The notes under the pieces are model-generated. The model was not told the origin of the DNA. It made no database searches and saw nothing but the letters and a program-made list of their open reading frames with translations. 64,000 nucleotides of DNA, taken from assembly GCA_963556145.1 (NCBI GenBank), contig OY744463.1, positions 7,998,001 to 8,062,000 on the forward strand, given 5' to 3'. The stretch is from Hygrocybe punicea. Taxonomy: Eukaryota; Basidiomycota; Agaricomycetes; Agaricales; Hygrophoraceae. Positions 1 through 10,120 of this stretch are shown here, one piece after another; position 1 is the first letter of the stretch; each line of letters opens with the position of its first letter. Made by a program: the position numbers and the translations under genes.

Positions 1-462
1 TTGCTCACAAATATACACTGCCTTGCAAGGCAGGTTATGGATAAGGTGACGTGAAAAAGACATCATCATCGAAATCATTTAGTAAGCTAATTGTCCTCGT
101 TCAACCTCCATTGAAAAATAGAGTGAGAAAGAGCGACTGGATTCAATTCGCTCCGTTGTTCAAATTTTGGCCGCATAAACCCGTCAGATTGGTACTACGG
201 CGAGAAAGGGAGCATCTTGGTGCCCTGCTTGAAAACAATTCCGTAACGGATCACTAAGCGAGTACTGTGTTGGACTATCTGAGTCAACCAAGAAAAAAAG
301 GGAATGGGTTGTCAATCGGGTACGATCCTCATTACAGAATGGTGATGTTATTACTGCCAAGTTGTGCGTAAGCCACATCCCACGTCAAGATAAAACGCGG
401 ATATCCCATCAATGCAAACTACTCTTATCCTCCAACACCAACAACCTATAGCTTGAATCAAC
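1..462. other. upstream region of the SDR gene, no gene seen
   Basis: No coding exon or repeat could be supported. The small open frames here have no introns, family motifs or good context. The stretch immediately before position 463 is the probable promoter and 5' leader of the dehydrogenase gene, but I see no clear TATA box. Confidence 0.4.
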
Positions 463-1620
463 ATGCCCTCTTACGTTGTTGCAGGCGCTTCTTGCGGGCT
501 CGGTGTACGTAGCGTCACTCTACTCTCAAACAGTTCTCACCGCTGCTCCTCCTTTCGACCTCTAGCTTGAGTTCGTCATTCAGCTGCTTTCCAAAGGTCA
601 CATCGTCATCGCTCTTGTCCGTAACCCTACATCGGGGAAGGGCCTAACTGAGATCAAGAACGAGAATCTTCACGTTGTCAAAGGTGACATCACAGATGCC
701 GTCTCTCTCAAGGTCACACATAAACCTTCCCTTTCCCCTTCTGCCATTCGCTCATACTTCATGTTTGGTTCCGGCAGCGGCTGTCGATGTAGCCAAGATC
801 ACAGGTGGCTCTTTAGATGTCCTCATCAACAATGCTGCGCAGCAGAACCCTAGCCACGCCTTCCATAACATCGTTCAGTTGTGAGTGTGGAAATTGGCAT
901 CACAACTCGAGCCATAACCTGATGGTCATAGTTAGCTCGGATGACGCGGCGTTGGTGGACGACTTCAATACCAGCTGGTCAACGAACATGATGGGTCCGA
1001 TACTGACCACGAATGCCTTCCTCCCTCTCCTGAAAAGAGGCACTGTCAAGAAAGTTTTAACTATCTCCTCCGGTCTCGGGATTCCGGATCTCAACCTCCA
1101 ATCAGGATTCGCAGCTCATACTTCGTACTGTGTCTCCAAATGTGCTCTTGAAATGGTTAATGTCAAATATGCGCGTGGGTAGTTTGTCTTTTTCAACGGT
1201 TTAAATAGTACAACGGCCCAGTCTCACTCTTGCTTTCTTGCAGTCGCGCTCAAGAATGAAGGCTTCATCTTCCTTGCTCTTAGCCCAGGCGTGGTTAACA
1301 CCGCTGAAGTAGCACGTGAGTCCACTTATCTCCTCACTTATCGTCGCTCACGCCTTCCCTAGCTCCCCCCGAAGTGATGGTCGAAATACAGAAACAAGCA
1401 GCTGCCTTCTTGAAATTATATCCGGACTGGAAGGGCCCCATAAATCCTCCCAAGTCCATCAGTCTCCTACTGAGTGTATTTGACAACGCCAAACTGGAGG
1501 ATAACGGCAAGTTCCTCAGTCATTTGGTACATTTTTTCCTTCCGTATATGTACATATTGCTAACCTCTTTTGGGTCTTATTTTTGTGAAACAAAATCAGG
1601 GGAACAAGGAATGGTTGTAA
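463..1620 (+). CDS. short-chain dehydrogenase/reductase, 7 exons
   Basis: Likely NAD(P)-dependent oxidoreductase of the SDR superfamily, similar to fungal sniffer-type carbonyl reductases; substrate unknown, probably cytosolic. The start ATG opens the frame MPSYVVAGASCGLG, which is the Rossmann glycine motif, unusual in having Ala and Cys where relatives have Thr and Arg. Exons read from the sequence: 463-504, 566-712, about 774-880, 936-1174, 1244-1315, 1363-1526, 1600-1620. They give the motifs VLINNAA (NNAG-like), ISSGLG (catalytic Ser) and SYCVSK (YxxxK), then LSPGVVNT, and end in GNKEWL followed by TAA. Introns are about 37-74 bp with GT..AG ends. The exon 2/3 junction does not keep frame with the obvious acceptor at 777; an AAG acceptor at 797 would keep it. 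That point is unresolved. Otherwise the gene looks intact. Confidence 0.85.
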
Positions 1621-2285
1621 AGCCATCAACAATTTATGGATGTTGGACGCACTCGGAATCATCTGTATCATGAATTTGGTCAACTTGTACTATTGTTGAT
1701 TGGCATCGACGGCATATACGATTCAATGAAATTGTGGTGAAGTTTTACAATCACACTGGAAAATAAACAATTTCAGTTGTACTGCAAACTAGCCCAAAAT
1801 TAATAATTTTGAGACCATAATTAGGCTAGCCGAAAACAGTCCAAAAATGATTAATTCCGGCACCCCTGAAAACAACAGTGAAAATATAAAAACAGGTTCT
1901 GTTTTGAGGTTGGATAATAAGTTGTCTTGAAACATAAGTATCTCGTGATCTGAAACTGATTCTGCAAACTTGAGTTTCTGAATTCAATTTGTACTGTCTG
2001 TTGGTAATAATTTGGGGTAGTCGAAAATGTTACCCTGAACAATTAAATTTAGATATTTATTTTTGGCTATCGCACACCAAAAGTTCCTTCGCCAATTGTT
2101 GCGTTCCCAAAATGGAAACCAATGAATTTAGTTTCAGTAGTCCCTGAACAAGGTGGATGATGATCGGACGATGATCATAAGCTCACCATAAGCTCACTGT
2201 AAGCTCATCCTGCGTCATGGTAAAGATCGCATGCATCATTGTCAGAGAAAAATTACATGCCATTGAACAAAACACCAAACAGTAT
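1621..2285. other. intergenic, AT-rich, nothing recognised
   Basis: AT-rich spacer between the dehydrogenase stop and the TA target site of the mariner-type element. It has short AAGCTCACC-like near repeats around 2178-2208 but no gene or element end that I can support. Confidence 0.4.
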
Positions 2286-2287
2286 TA

Positions 2288-2366
2288 CAGTGGTTTCGGA
2301 AATCCTTGTCATGTGCTGTTTTTTTTAAATAAATAAAAAATTCCTGTGGCTGAACTCGGAAACTTC
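2288..2366 (+). repeat. left terminal inverted repeat of the mariner-type element
   Basis: Pairs with 5133-5211. Both contain GGTTTCGGAAATCC, then CTTGTCATGTGCTG, a T-rich spacer, and CCTGTGGCTGAACTCGGAAA. Because the inverted repeat runs into the gene leaders, conceptual reading from either end starts with the same MAELGNF peptide. It is therefore TIR-encoded and unlikely to be the true start. Confidence 0.92.
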
Positions 2367-2387
2367 TGTTTGCACTCGAACCTTTGC

Positions 2388-3448
2388 ATGGTTTACAGGC
2401 ATATCAGCAAGGATCTCAAGGAGTGGGCTCTATGGCTCCTGGAATATAACTACATCCCTGCCAATGTCAGTGATATATTTGGTGTCTCAGAACAAAGCCT
2501 CCAGCGCTGGAAGGCAAATCATGCACAGTATGGATCAGTTGTGCCCCCTGCTTTTGCTGTTCGAGGTCGGCCTCGCATTCTCAATGCTGACATGACACAC
2601 AATCTATTCACCCTTCTCGAGGAGGGCCCCGAACCATTCCACGACAAGATCCAGGAGTGGTTGGCACTTGCTTACAATACTGGCATCTCTCAATCGACAT
2701 TACATGAGAACATCCGTGGTGCTGGCCTAACTTACAAGTTACTTTGAAAGGCAGCAGTGGAATGAGATGAGGATGCGAGGGAGGAGTGGATGGCAGAGAT
2801 GCTGTTGCATTTTGTGGTGCGTCAGCTCCTCATGGTGGATGAGATGAGCAAGGATGACCGTACCATCTATCGGCACTATGGTCGTGCACCTGCTGGCCAT
2901 CGTGCAACCATCCAGGCCAATTTTGTGAGGGGAGAACGCTACAGTATGGTGGCAGCAATGTTGTTGGAAGGCTATGAAGTGCTTTCTGTTGTTTTGGGTT
3001 CTGTTGATGGGGAAATGTTCTTTGATTTTATTGTGAATGATGTGGTGCATTCGGCCTTTCTGGGTAACCCAAAATCTGATCTCTTTCCAGCTGCCAAAGA
3101 TGAATCTGTACCCTCAAGACAACAGTATTCTTGTTCTCGACAACTGTGCGATCATAAATCAAACGCTCTGCATGAAGTCATTGAGGCACAGGGCCATCTC
3201 CTCATCTTTCTTCCCCCTTATTCTCCTGACTTCAACCTGATCGAGGAGAGCTTTAGTTGCAGTATGCATCACCATTATGAGCTCAATCTATAGGACTAAT
3301 GTCTTCAACAGTGAAAGTGTGGATCCATCACAACTGGGCTCGCATACAACATGCTGATTACCCAGAAATTGTCCTGCTTGAAGCGGCACATGCTGTAACA
3401 CCAGAGAAAGCAAAGGAATAGTTTATACACTCTGGATATAATGTTTGA
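2388..3448 (+). pseudogene. DD34E transposase, IS630/Tc1/mariner superfamily, broken
   Basis: The reading frame starts at the ATG at 2388. An N-terminal helix-turn-helix-like segment (FGVSEQSLQRWK) is followed by a catalytic domain with the first Asp in VDEMSKDD, the second Asp in VLDNC and the Glu in SPDFNLIEE; 34 residues separate the second Asp from the Glu once a deletion is allowed for. A 46-bp intron at 3045-3090 restores the frame NDV/LPKMN. Damage: TGA at 2745-2747 and 2763-2765, both where Arg (CGA) would be expected, a one-base deletion near 3155, and a TAG close to 3420 where Trp is expected. It ends at TGA 3446-3448. It would cut and paste the element at TA sites but cannot make a full protein as it stands. 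Confidence 0.88.
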
Positions 3449-3479
3449 TTCTGTACGCTTACAGGTTGTACTCTCGCCA

Positions 3480-5093
3480 TCATTCTGTATCACAAAAAAT
3501 ATTATATTTGTTGTTGGTATCTACGCTACTATGAGTCGAATGAGTGGTGATGAAAGATGGTAAGTATGTATAAAAGGGGTGGAATGAGAACAGAATGTTG
3601 ATGAACCAATACTCAAGCCTTTGCCATATGTTTGTGCTTCTTATATCCTTCAAGACGTGCTTCCACACTAGGGGTTTGAAGCCGGCATCCTTATACTGCT
3701 GCTCTGTCACCTCATCTAGATTATCTCCCATTACAAATCCAAGCTGTTCAAGAGCTTGTTCCTCATTCTCTCCAATCCCATAGGCTTCGCAGAAAGTATG
3801 GATGTCACCAGGGATTTCGACGGGCAAAGAAGAACATTCCTTTTGAGGGGACACATACCCATGACTGGGCATGTTATATCCTGGCATCGCCATTGTGCCA
3901 TGCATTGCCATGTGATTGAATGCGTAAGGGTTGTAGAATGGTGCGTACTGTGGAATTGGCATGGAAGTGGTTGGAGTGGCCAGCTGTGCAGTGATGGCAG
4001 GTTCATTGGTGACTTGAGCATCAGCAACTGGTGTGATGGTCAGTGCAGCTTTCTTGCTTTTGATTTCCTGCCCCTTCTTGAACATGTTTGACGCAAGTGG
4101 AATACGATCGTACGAAGCATTTCCAGCTTTCTAGAATGCAATCAATATAATATATAAAATACCAATTCAATTCAACACTCACAATTGCCAACGCCCATAT
4201 GAGGCACCAACTCCACTCAAGATTGAAGTGGAGATCACTTGGCCTGTGATGAAAGCACGAGATGTCGGGGTGGGTTGAACAAAGACCAGGTGGTACTTTT
4301 CATTGATCTTTGCAACGATCTCTTCGAGTTCATCATCATATTTTACCCTTTTGACCTGACCATCCTCAGATTCCTCCATGTACTCATCCTTGATAAAAAT
4401 TTGTGGAGGTACAGCCTGCGTAGCAGATGGCCCAGGCCTAGATGTGGCCCAAGGCTGGAACCTGCATTAGTATACCATTTTGTAATTCAGATAAGGACTT
4501 ACCACTGTCGGAGTACTGTCTGCCTTCGGTGGATGCATGTGCATGATGACATAGGGTTCTATCTTTGTAAGAGCTTGTTTTACCATGGAGCTGCAACCAT
4601 GCTCATCTGTCAATGGCAGCCAGGCTCCATTTGCAGGTTTGAGGAAGCACCATTCGAAGGTTGAAAGATTCAGGTTGTTGACTCCAGTTTGAATGAGATC
4701 CGCAATGATTTCCAACAGCCCAACCCATGCAATATCAAATTTGACTTCCAGTGGACCTTTTTTGATTGGATCCTGCTTTTCATTCTTCGTCTTGCCTCCA
4801 TGCTGACGAACACACTTATCAGGCATTGTGACTTGCACCAACAGCTCAAAGGTGGCTGGAAGGGCAAGGGCTGGAATATCCTTCTTCGGGCGACCCACTC
4901 TCTTCCGAGTTTGTGTTGGAACTGGTTGGATTGGAGCAGGTTCGACGATCTCTGGTTCCGGAGATGGGGAGGGAGAAGCAAGCACTTCAGTGATGTGGTT
5001 CACTTGCAGAGGAGGCATAAGGGGATCAGGAATGACAGGAGGTGTCACATTAGCAGGATAGTAGGCTGGTGGTGGTGTCCCATCACTGTCCAT
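3480..5093 (-). CDS. AT-hook accessory protein of the mariner-type element
   Basis: Multi-exon gene convergent to the transposase. The start at 5093 (MDSDGTPPP) avoids the TIR-encoded upstream peptide. Residues about 65-75 are RKRVGRPKKD, a textbook AT-hook (GRP core) for minor-groove binding. An acidic and Pro-rich N-terminus precedes it, and a conserved-looking middle with LEVKFDIAWVGLLEII follows. The C-terminal part carries a compact helical segment (EQALEQLGFVMGDNLDEV then DAGFKPLVWKHVLK) resembling a SAM-like domain. Introns: about 4455-4502 and about 4132-4183. At the second donor the frame is off by one, consistent with a lost G before GTGAGT, so the gene may be slightly damaged. It lies wholly inside the element, so a role in transposition (DNA binding or end recognition) is inferred. 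Confidence 0.7.
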
Positions 5094-5132
5094 TATAAAA
5101 TAGATACAAGTATGAAGAAAATGGGAGGGATG

Positions 5133-5211
5133 GAAGTTTCCGAGTTCAGCCACAGGAATTATTATTTAAAAAAAGAAAACCAGCACATGACAAGGATTTC
5201 CGAAACCGCTG
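5133..5211 (-). repeat. right terminal inverted repeat of the mariner-type element
   Basis: Inverse complement of 2288-2366 with scattered substitutions. It ends at the TA duplicate at 5212-5213. Confidence 0.92.
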
Positions 5212-5265
5212 TAACAGTATATGACTGGAAGAGCTACAAGATGCAGACAGCTTGGGCAGAGAGAT

Positions 5266-7769
5266 CTACAAATAATGATTGAGAAATTGTCCTACGAGTT
5301 TCTCATTAGCAGGAGCAGCCATCTTCCAAAACCTGAGGGAGTGTCTCCATTTGACACTGGACCTCAGATCAGCAACCCCTGATTTGATATCCTCAAGACA
5401 ATTCTGAAACCATGCCTCACAATCTTGGGACCAGTGACCAACATACAGACCCGATACCTCCCAAGCCGAAGGTTTTGGCCACCAAGAAACATCTGTGGTC
5501 TGAGACCCTTGTATCTTATCGCACTGACCCGTGAAATTGTTAAGTTTATGTGCAGGGATAGATAGTCCAAATATTACTCACCCATGTCCACCCTGTACAC
5601 ACCACAGATTGTATCCACCTCATCCGCAGTCAGATGATCATCCCAGTATCCGGAGGAAGGCTTATCGAACAGAACAGTGCCAGTCTGGAAAACTTGATTG
5701 GATGGTCCATCACACACATCATCAAAGCTGGCTATTTCTCTTGCAAGACGAGTGATGAGGCCACCCATTAACAGAGCTCGGCCATGAGGAGGAGAGACGA
5801 TCACGCCGCGTCTCATATGCTGCATAGTCGATATGGTCTGGTTTGTAGCCTTGCAGGTGATAGCCTAGACCTGTGAAGTGGGGAACAAATCTCTCTGGCA
5901 TAGGGGGGCAGGGATCACCTCAAATGAATGTGTTAAATGTAATACCTCTGGTCAACAGCTCACGTGTGATGACTGGAAGTTCGGGGCCCCATTGGTTGCA
6001 TAGGGTTTCAGTGACAGCGATAGCACTAGTGAGGCCAAGCTTGAATGTATAAGGCACGGAATGTTTTGGCCAAAGGATATAATAAACCTGGCCACCCAAA
6101 ATCTCGCGACAAATGTGGACCTTGCCATCATGCACAGGTGTACCATCTTGTAAAATGTCATACACCACAGGAGGTATATCATTGACTGACTTGGTAGATG
6201 CTAGATGGTTGAAAAAGGCCATCATAGAACCCCTAACATCCTTCAAAGGCAAAGCACAACTTTTCCAGTGGAAACCAAGTGAATTCTTGACCAATAACCA
6301 AGCCGCGTTAGTCTTGGGCTCAGGTAGAGGAAGGAGAGGGTTCACTAAGCCGAAGTGAGAGTACGTCAGGTCTTCAACAGTCTCTTCGGAGTCGATGGTC
6401 AATTCCTGGGCCTCCCATGTACCATGGACTCATTCTAGATCCGATGCTGAGGAGTATGGCCCCTCATTGTGGTTGGGAAAGTGAGATGGATTCTCTTCTG
6501 GAAGGAGGGGAGGGGTGTCATAGAAAGAGTCGCCTGAGTAATCAGAGCCGTTATCTGGTTGATCCTTAGCGGCAAACTCTTTGCAGAGATCCCACTCGTT
6601 ATTGACTGAATCATATTGGCACTGACTAGGGGCATAATCGTCCCATAAAATATTGTACTTGTTGCAGCCTGTAGCTCTACGAATCAGGAAACCATCTACA
6701 TTGTCCCAGTAATAAACCCGAGCCCCTTTCCCCCTGGTGCGCAACATTTGGCAGCTACCACCTCCTGCTGCATCCGAGACTGCCTTTGCTCAGCTGTTTC
6801 CCTTTCTATTTGCAAAGCATTCTGTGTCGCATGGTGAGCAAAGAACTCTTTCCAATCCTCTCCCTCTCGCTGACTGCTGTATTGTTCGACAGGCAGAAAA
6901 GGCCAAGGGGGTGAAACAGGAGTGACCTCACTGTTTTCATTGGCATCAAGAACGACCTCATTGTTTTCATTGGACCCAGGTGGTTGGATGGCCAAAAACT
7001 GAGCACGGAGGTGCTTGATATCAGTGTGACTTGGGACTAAATGATAGGTTGCCAAAATTTGTTGGACATGTAAGGGGCAGTCGTCAATGTTCCCCCAGTG
7101 GAGAAAAAGTGGCATCTTCATTTTCCAAAGCAGTGGCAGCATGAACTTGAAGTCGCAGGAGTTCATGTCAATGATTCCGCCTACTCTCAGAATGAGCTTA
7201 TCTCCAACCACAGATAACTCGAGCTCTGTAAGCCATTCATGATGGATGCCAGTGCTTTCAAGCACTTTGGTTCGCCATTCAACACCGTGGGTCTGAGTTT
7301 TAGCCTCCAAGATGAGGAGGCAAAATGAGATGGTTGCCATGAGAGGGACGAACACGTTTCGAGAATGTGTAGCGATGATTTGCACATCCCGATGGTTATG
7401 ATAGGAGAGCTGATAGCCATATCGGTGTGGGGCAGCCCAATACTGGAACATACGTGGCATTGATCCTTCCCACAGGCAGTGAGAGTGCATGGCTGACAGC
7501 ATAGCCTGTAAGTTGTATTCGAGACTTGTCCAATTGCACACAAGGCTAGAGGCCAAAGCCCAACCATGTGGCTGCTTTTCCAGAGGAAAATCAGAGGTGT
7601 AGTGGAGACAGCTGAAAAGAGGGCCAGTGAAGTGCTGGTGGAGAGGGATGAGTATCATGTACGGGAGTGCATTCCTTACCCAGTTGAACTGCCAGATATC
7701 ACCAAGGATTGGAGACCTTGGATGGGCGGCATCACTTTGATGTGGAAGGGGGTCCAGCAATTTGAAGTG
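5266..7769 (-). pseudogene. multicopy agaricomycete protein of unknown function, frameshifted
   Basis: I recognise the family from many mushroom genomes but know of no function. Markers in order on the minus strand: PILGDIWQFNWVRN near the N-terminus (about 7700), KTQTHGVEW, a coiled Gln/Glu-rich segment, KGARVYYWDN plus DGFLIRR (about 6700), EWDLCKEF, HFGLVNPLLPLP, LPVITRELLTRGITF, LMGGLITRLA with LTADEVDTICGVY (about 5620), and SWWPKPSAWEVSGLYVGHW followed by CEAWFQN (about 5430). An intron of about 58 bp lies near 5522-5580. Damage: a frameshift near 6725-6730 inside a C/G run and stops or breaks near 6410 and 5910. The C-terminal TAG is at 5266-5268. At its 5' side the frame runs straight into a WD40 remnant. 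Confidence 0.7.
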
Positions 7770-8761
7770 CCCACTGACAATCCCACTGCAATCTTCCACC
7801 AAGTCGATTTGTTGGGGCCTCATTGATTTGGTAACCAGGATTGGGAATGTGCGAACTCAGGCTCCTGTCTCGAGCCTGTAGAGCACTGTGCCCTGTGCAG
7901 GATTGTCAATACAGAACACTCCTTTTTTTGCGTTGACAGCGGTGTCACCACTGTGGCTTATCAAATTAGCTCCAGTTCATGAAATAGTTGTTCCAGGTAC
8001 ATACATCTTCCCCCTGATATCACGCGTACGCTCAATTTTTCTGTCATTTCCTCCTAGTGTATTTCTGTGGATCTTGGCGTTCACGGGTGTCAATGGATGG
8101 TGGAGACAGCTGCTTACATCCTACCATCATGCATTTTAAAAACCAACACCTCCCAGGTATCACCACTAATATGACCAAAAGCTATCGCTTTCAGGAGGAA
8201 GTTCGCGATTTTGATAGAGAAGACAACGCGGAGCTCCATCAAACTGTCGATCCTGAACAGGAGTACAATCCAGTTCCAACTGCACACTGTGAGGTAGTTT
8301 GAAGCGACATCGAAGGCAAGCCCAGATTGGCCAGCTGTATGCATCGCACTTCCTCAAAGGATGGCTTGTTTTGTGATTATGATTGTCACCAGCAGATGAG
8401 ATGGCTGTTTTGTGTCCCATAAAATAGTATCTCATCTAGCTCATCCTCGTGCCTAATCCAGACAAGCCTAGTGGTAGCCCCTCTCACACTGACTCCAGCT
8501 GAAGTCTGAATAGCCTCCATCATTGCCAGACTCCAAAGTTTCACACTGTCTGTACCTAGTCGAACATGGACAAACTGGGGCAGTGCAGACTGGCTTACAC
8601 TCACCTCCGCTAGCAAGAATGGAGCCATAATGTGTGGTTCCCAGACATAGGACCACTCCATGGTGGCCAGTCAAAGTTCCCTGCAAGATATATTTGCCAG
8701 TAAGAGATGATGGTTTTTTGGTCATTATGTGGTGAGGTCTTTCTGAGATGAGACCATCCAC
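7770..8761 (-). pseudogene. WD40-repeat protein remnant, C-terminus lost
   Basis: Minus-strand pieces give LTGHHGVVLCLG...ILASGG (WD repeat start), TDSVKLWSLAMMEAI, GATTRLVWIRHEDELDEI with LFYGTQNSHLICW, then GLAFDVASNYLTVCS, FSIKIANFLLKAIAFGHISG, and near 7900 KKGVFCIDNPAQGTVLYRLE. This is the order of a WD40 family common in Agaricomycetes, usually a cytosolic or nuclear scaffold. The frame shifts several times and has a TGA at 7857-7859 in a position where relatives have Arg. It then continues as MRPQQIDLVEDCSGIVSG (7823-7770) and abruptly becomes the neighbouring unknown-function protein, so the last WD repeats are missing. Confidence 0.65.
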
Positions 8762-9139
8762 TCACCCATCTTAAAATGCTGGTGTACAATTGTGTTACTG
8801 CATTCAATGGGACAATTGTAATTATGTTATGTCATCTATGACCTTATATGGAAGGTTGCCATTCTTATTTATGGAGAGACTTATCGCCACCTCAGGCAAC
8901 TGGCGATGTATATATCTGCAGCTGTGTCCACCTCCACACCAATAGCTGTGTTTGCTAAGCCTACACCTCCCCTACCCCCATTATTGTCCTGCTGGCAGCT
9001 ACTGACCTGGTCAGTTTCGCTCAAAACTGTCTTCCTTTGCTGGTGCATGAAGACATTGAGAGGGTTGATCCTCCACTCTGCTTTTTATTGCCTGTTGTAG
9101 TGTTGCAACCTGCTAGCTGCTGACAGTCAAGCCCCCTAA
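8762..9139. other. intergenic, nothing recognised
   Basis: No exon, element end or repeat could be supported. Short open frames here lack introns and motifs. Confidence 0.35.
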
Positions 9140-9157
9140 CCTCACTCGAGAGCTCAG

Positions 9158-9780
9158 ATGACGAGGACTCGTCCTTCCAAGGAACTTGACAAAGAAGCTT
9201 AACTCAACAAAGAAGCATAACTTGACAAAGAAGCGTAACTCAACAAAGAAGCTTACCTCCTGACCAAGCGCTCCCTGACGAGTGGCGATCTAAGACAATA
9301 CCCAGGCTGATGGTAGTGGGGCGCAAACCTCTGCATGATCTTTTGAAGTGGGAGTCTACCAGGTTTGAGACTATCAAGGTTGGTTTCTTCTCATACTCAT
9401 CCCGGTTCATTGTTCCGCCTAACAAGCTTATCAGAAGCGCTTGCCATTTTATGTTGATAAACATCTCAAGAAAACAGTCTGCTTCATGGAACAGGACCAA
9501 GATGATCTTAACAAGATCAAAGCTCAAGTGAGTGAGACCACCTCATGTTGAGATCTAGATGGTCACTAACCCACTGCAGATGTCTGCAGAATTTCCACTA
9601 TTGAAGGACTATGAGAATATGTGGCCAATTAAGCAGCTGCTAATTGCTCAACTTAAATACTCCTTGGCTGCTTCTAAAGGCTCTACAACTAAGAAGGCTG
9701 TTGAGGATGTGTGCAAAAAATGTGGCAACTGTGCCCCTTTGAAGGTCCACAACTCAGAGGTCTGCTGGGGAAAAGCATGA
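9158..9780 (+). pseudogene. fragment of an unknown agaricomycete gene
   Basis: The plus strand opens MTRTRPSKELDKEA at 9158, is broken by a 17-bp minisatellite with in-frame stops, and regains a plausible frame at about 9580-9780 with MSAEFPLLKDYENMWPIKQLL, a motif I associate with a multicopy agaricomycete family of unknown function. The rest is unreadable. The assignment is weak. Confidence 0.3.
9185..9257. repeat. 17-bp minisatellite, about four copies
   Basis: Tandem units alternate between AACTTGACAAAGAAGC and AACTCAACAAAGAAGC, each followed by two variable bases. The period of 17 shifts frame with every unit and introduces stops into the surrounding pseudogene. Confidence 0.85.
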
Positions 9781-10120
9781 GAAGGTAACGACTGTCCCTC
9801 CTCGACCAGCCACTCACGCACATCGTCAATCTTGAACTACATCTTTTGTACCTAGTTGCGATGAGGATCACCAATATGTCAGGTTCAGGGCAAGAGATAA
9901 TAAGAGGAACACAACAAAGAGGAACACAATAAAAGCGTTCCACATATTTTAAAAGGCGACTTGTTTGCGATGCTCTGTCTAGAATGGGTATCATCCTCAG
10001 TTGCTTCCTACCTTGTCCGATTGATTATACCACCTGCTGATTCACCACTGGATGGCTGGATTATGTGCATGCAAATTGTCTGCTCATGGTTGTACCTAAC
10101 CCAAGCAATGTGTACAGACA

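Larger units (their letters stand above)
2288..5211. mobile_element. Tc1/mariner (IS630-type) DNA transposon with two convergent genes
   Basis: The ends read CAGTGGTTTCGG at 2288 and the inverse CCGAAACCGCTG ending at 5211. Each is flanked by TA (2286-2287 and 5212-5213), the standard Tc1/mariner target duplication. The inverted repeats extend about 79 bp (2288-2366 and 5133-5211), with a few substitutions and a length difference in the T-rich middle. The interior holds a plus-strand DD34E transposase pseudogene and a minus-strand AT-hook gene whose stop codons lie about 30 bp apart. The total length of 2.9 kb is nearly twice that of a standard mariner because of the second gene. Confidence 0.93.

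Noticed and set aside
2160..2230. Short repeats (AAGCTCACC) left of the mariner element as a second target duplication
   Set aside because: They lie outside the TA-bounded ends and have no partner on the right side.
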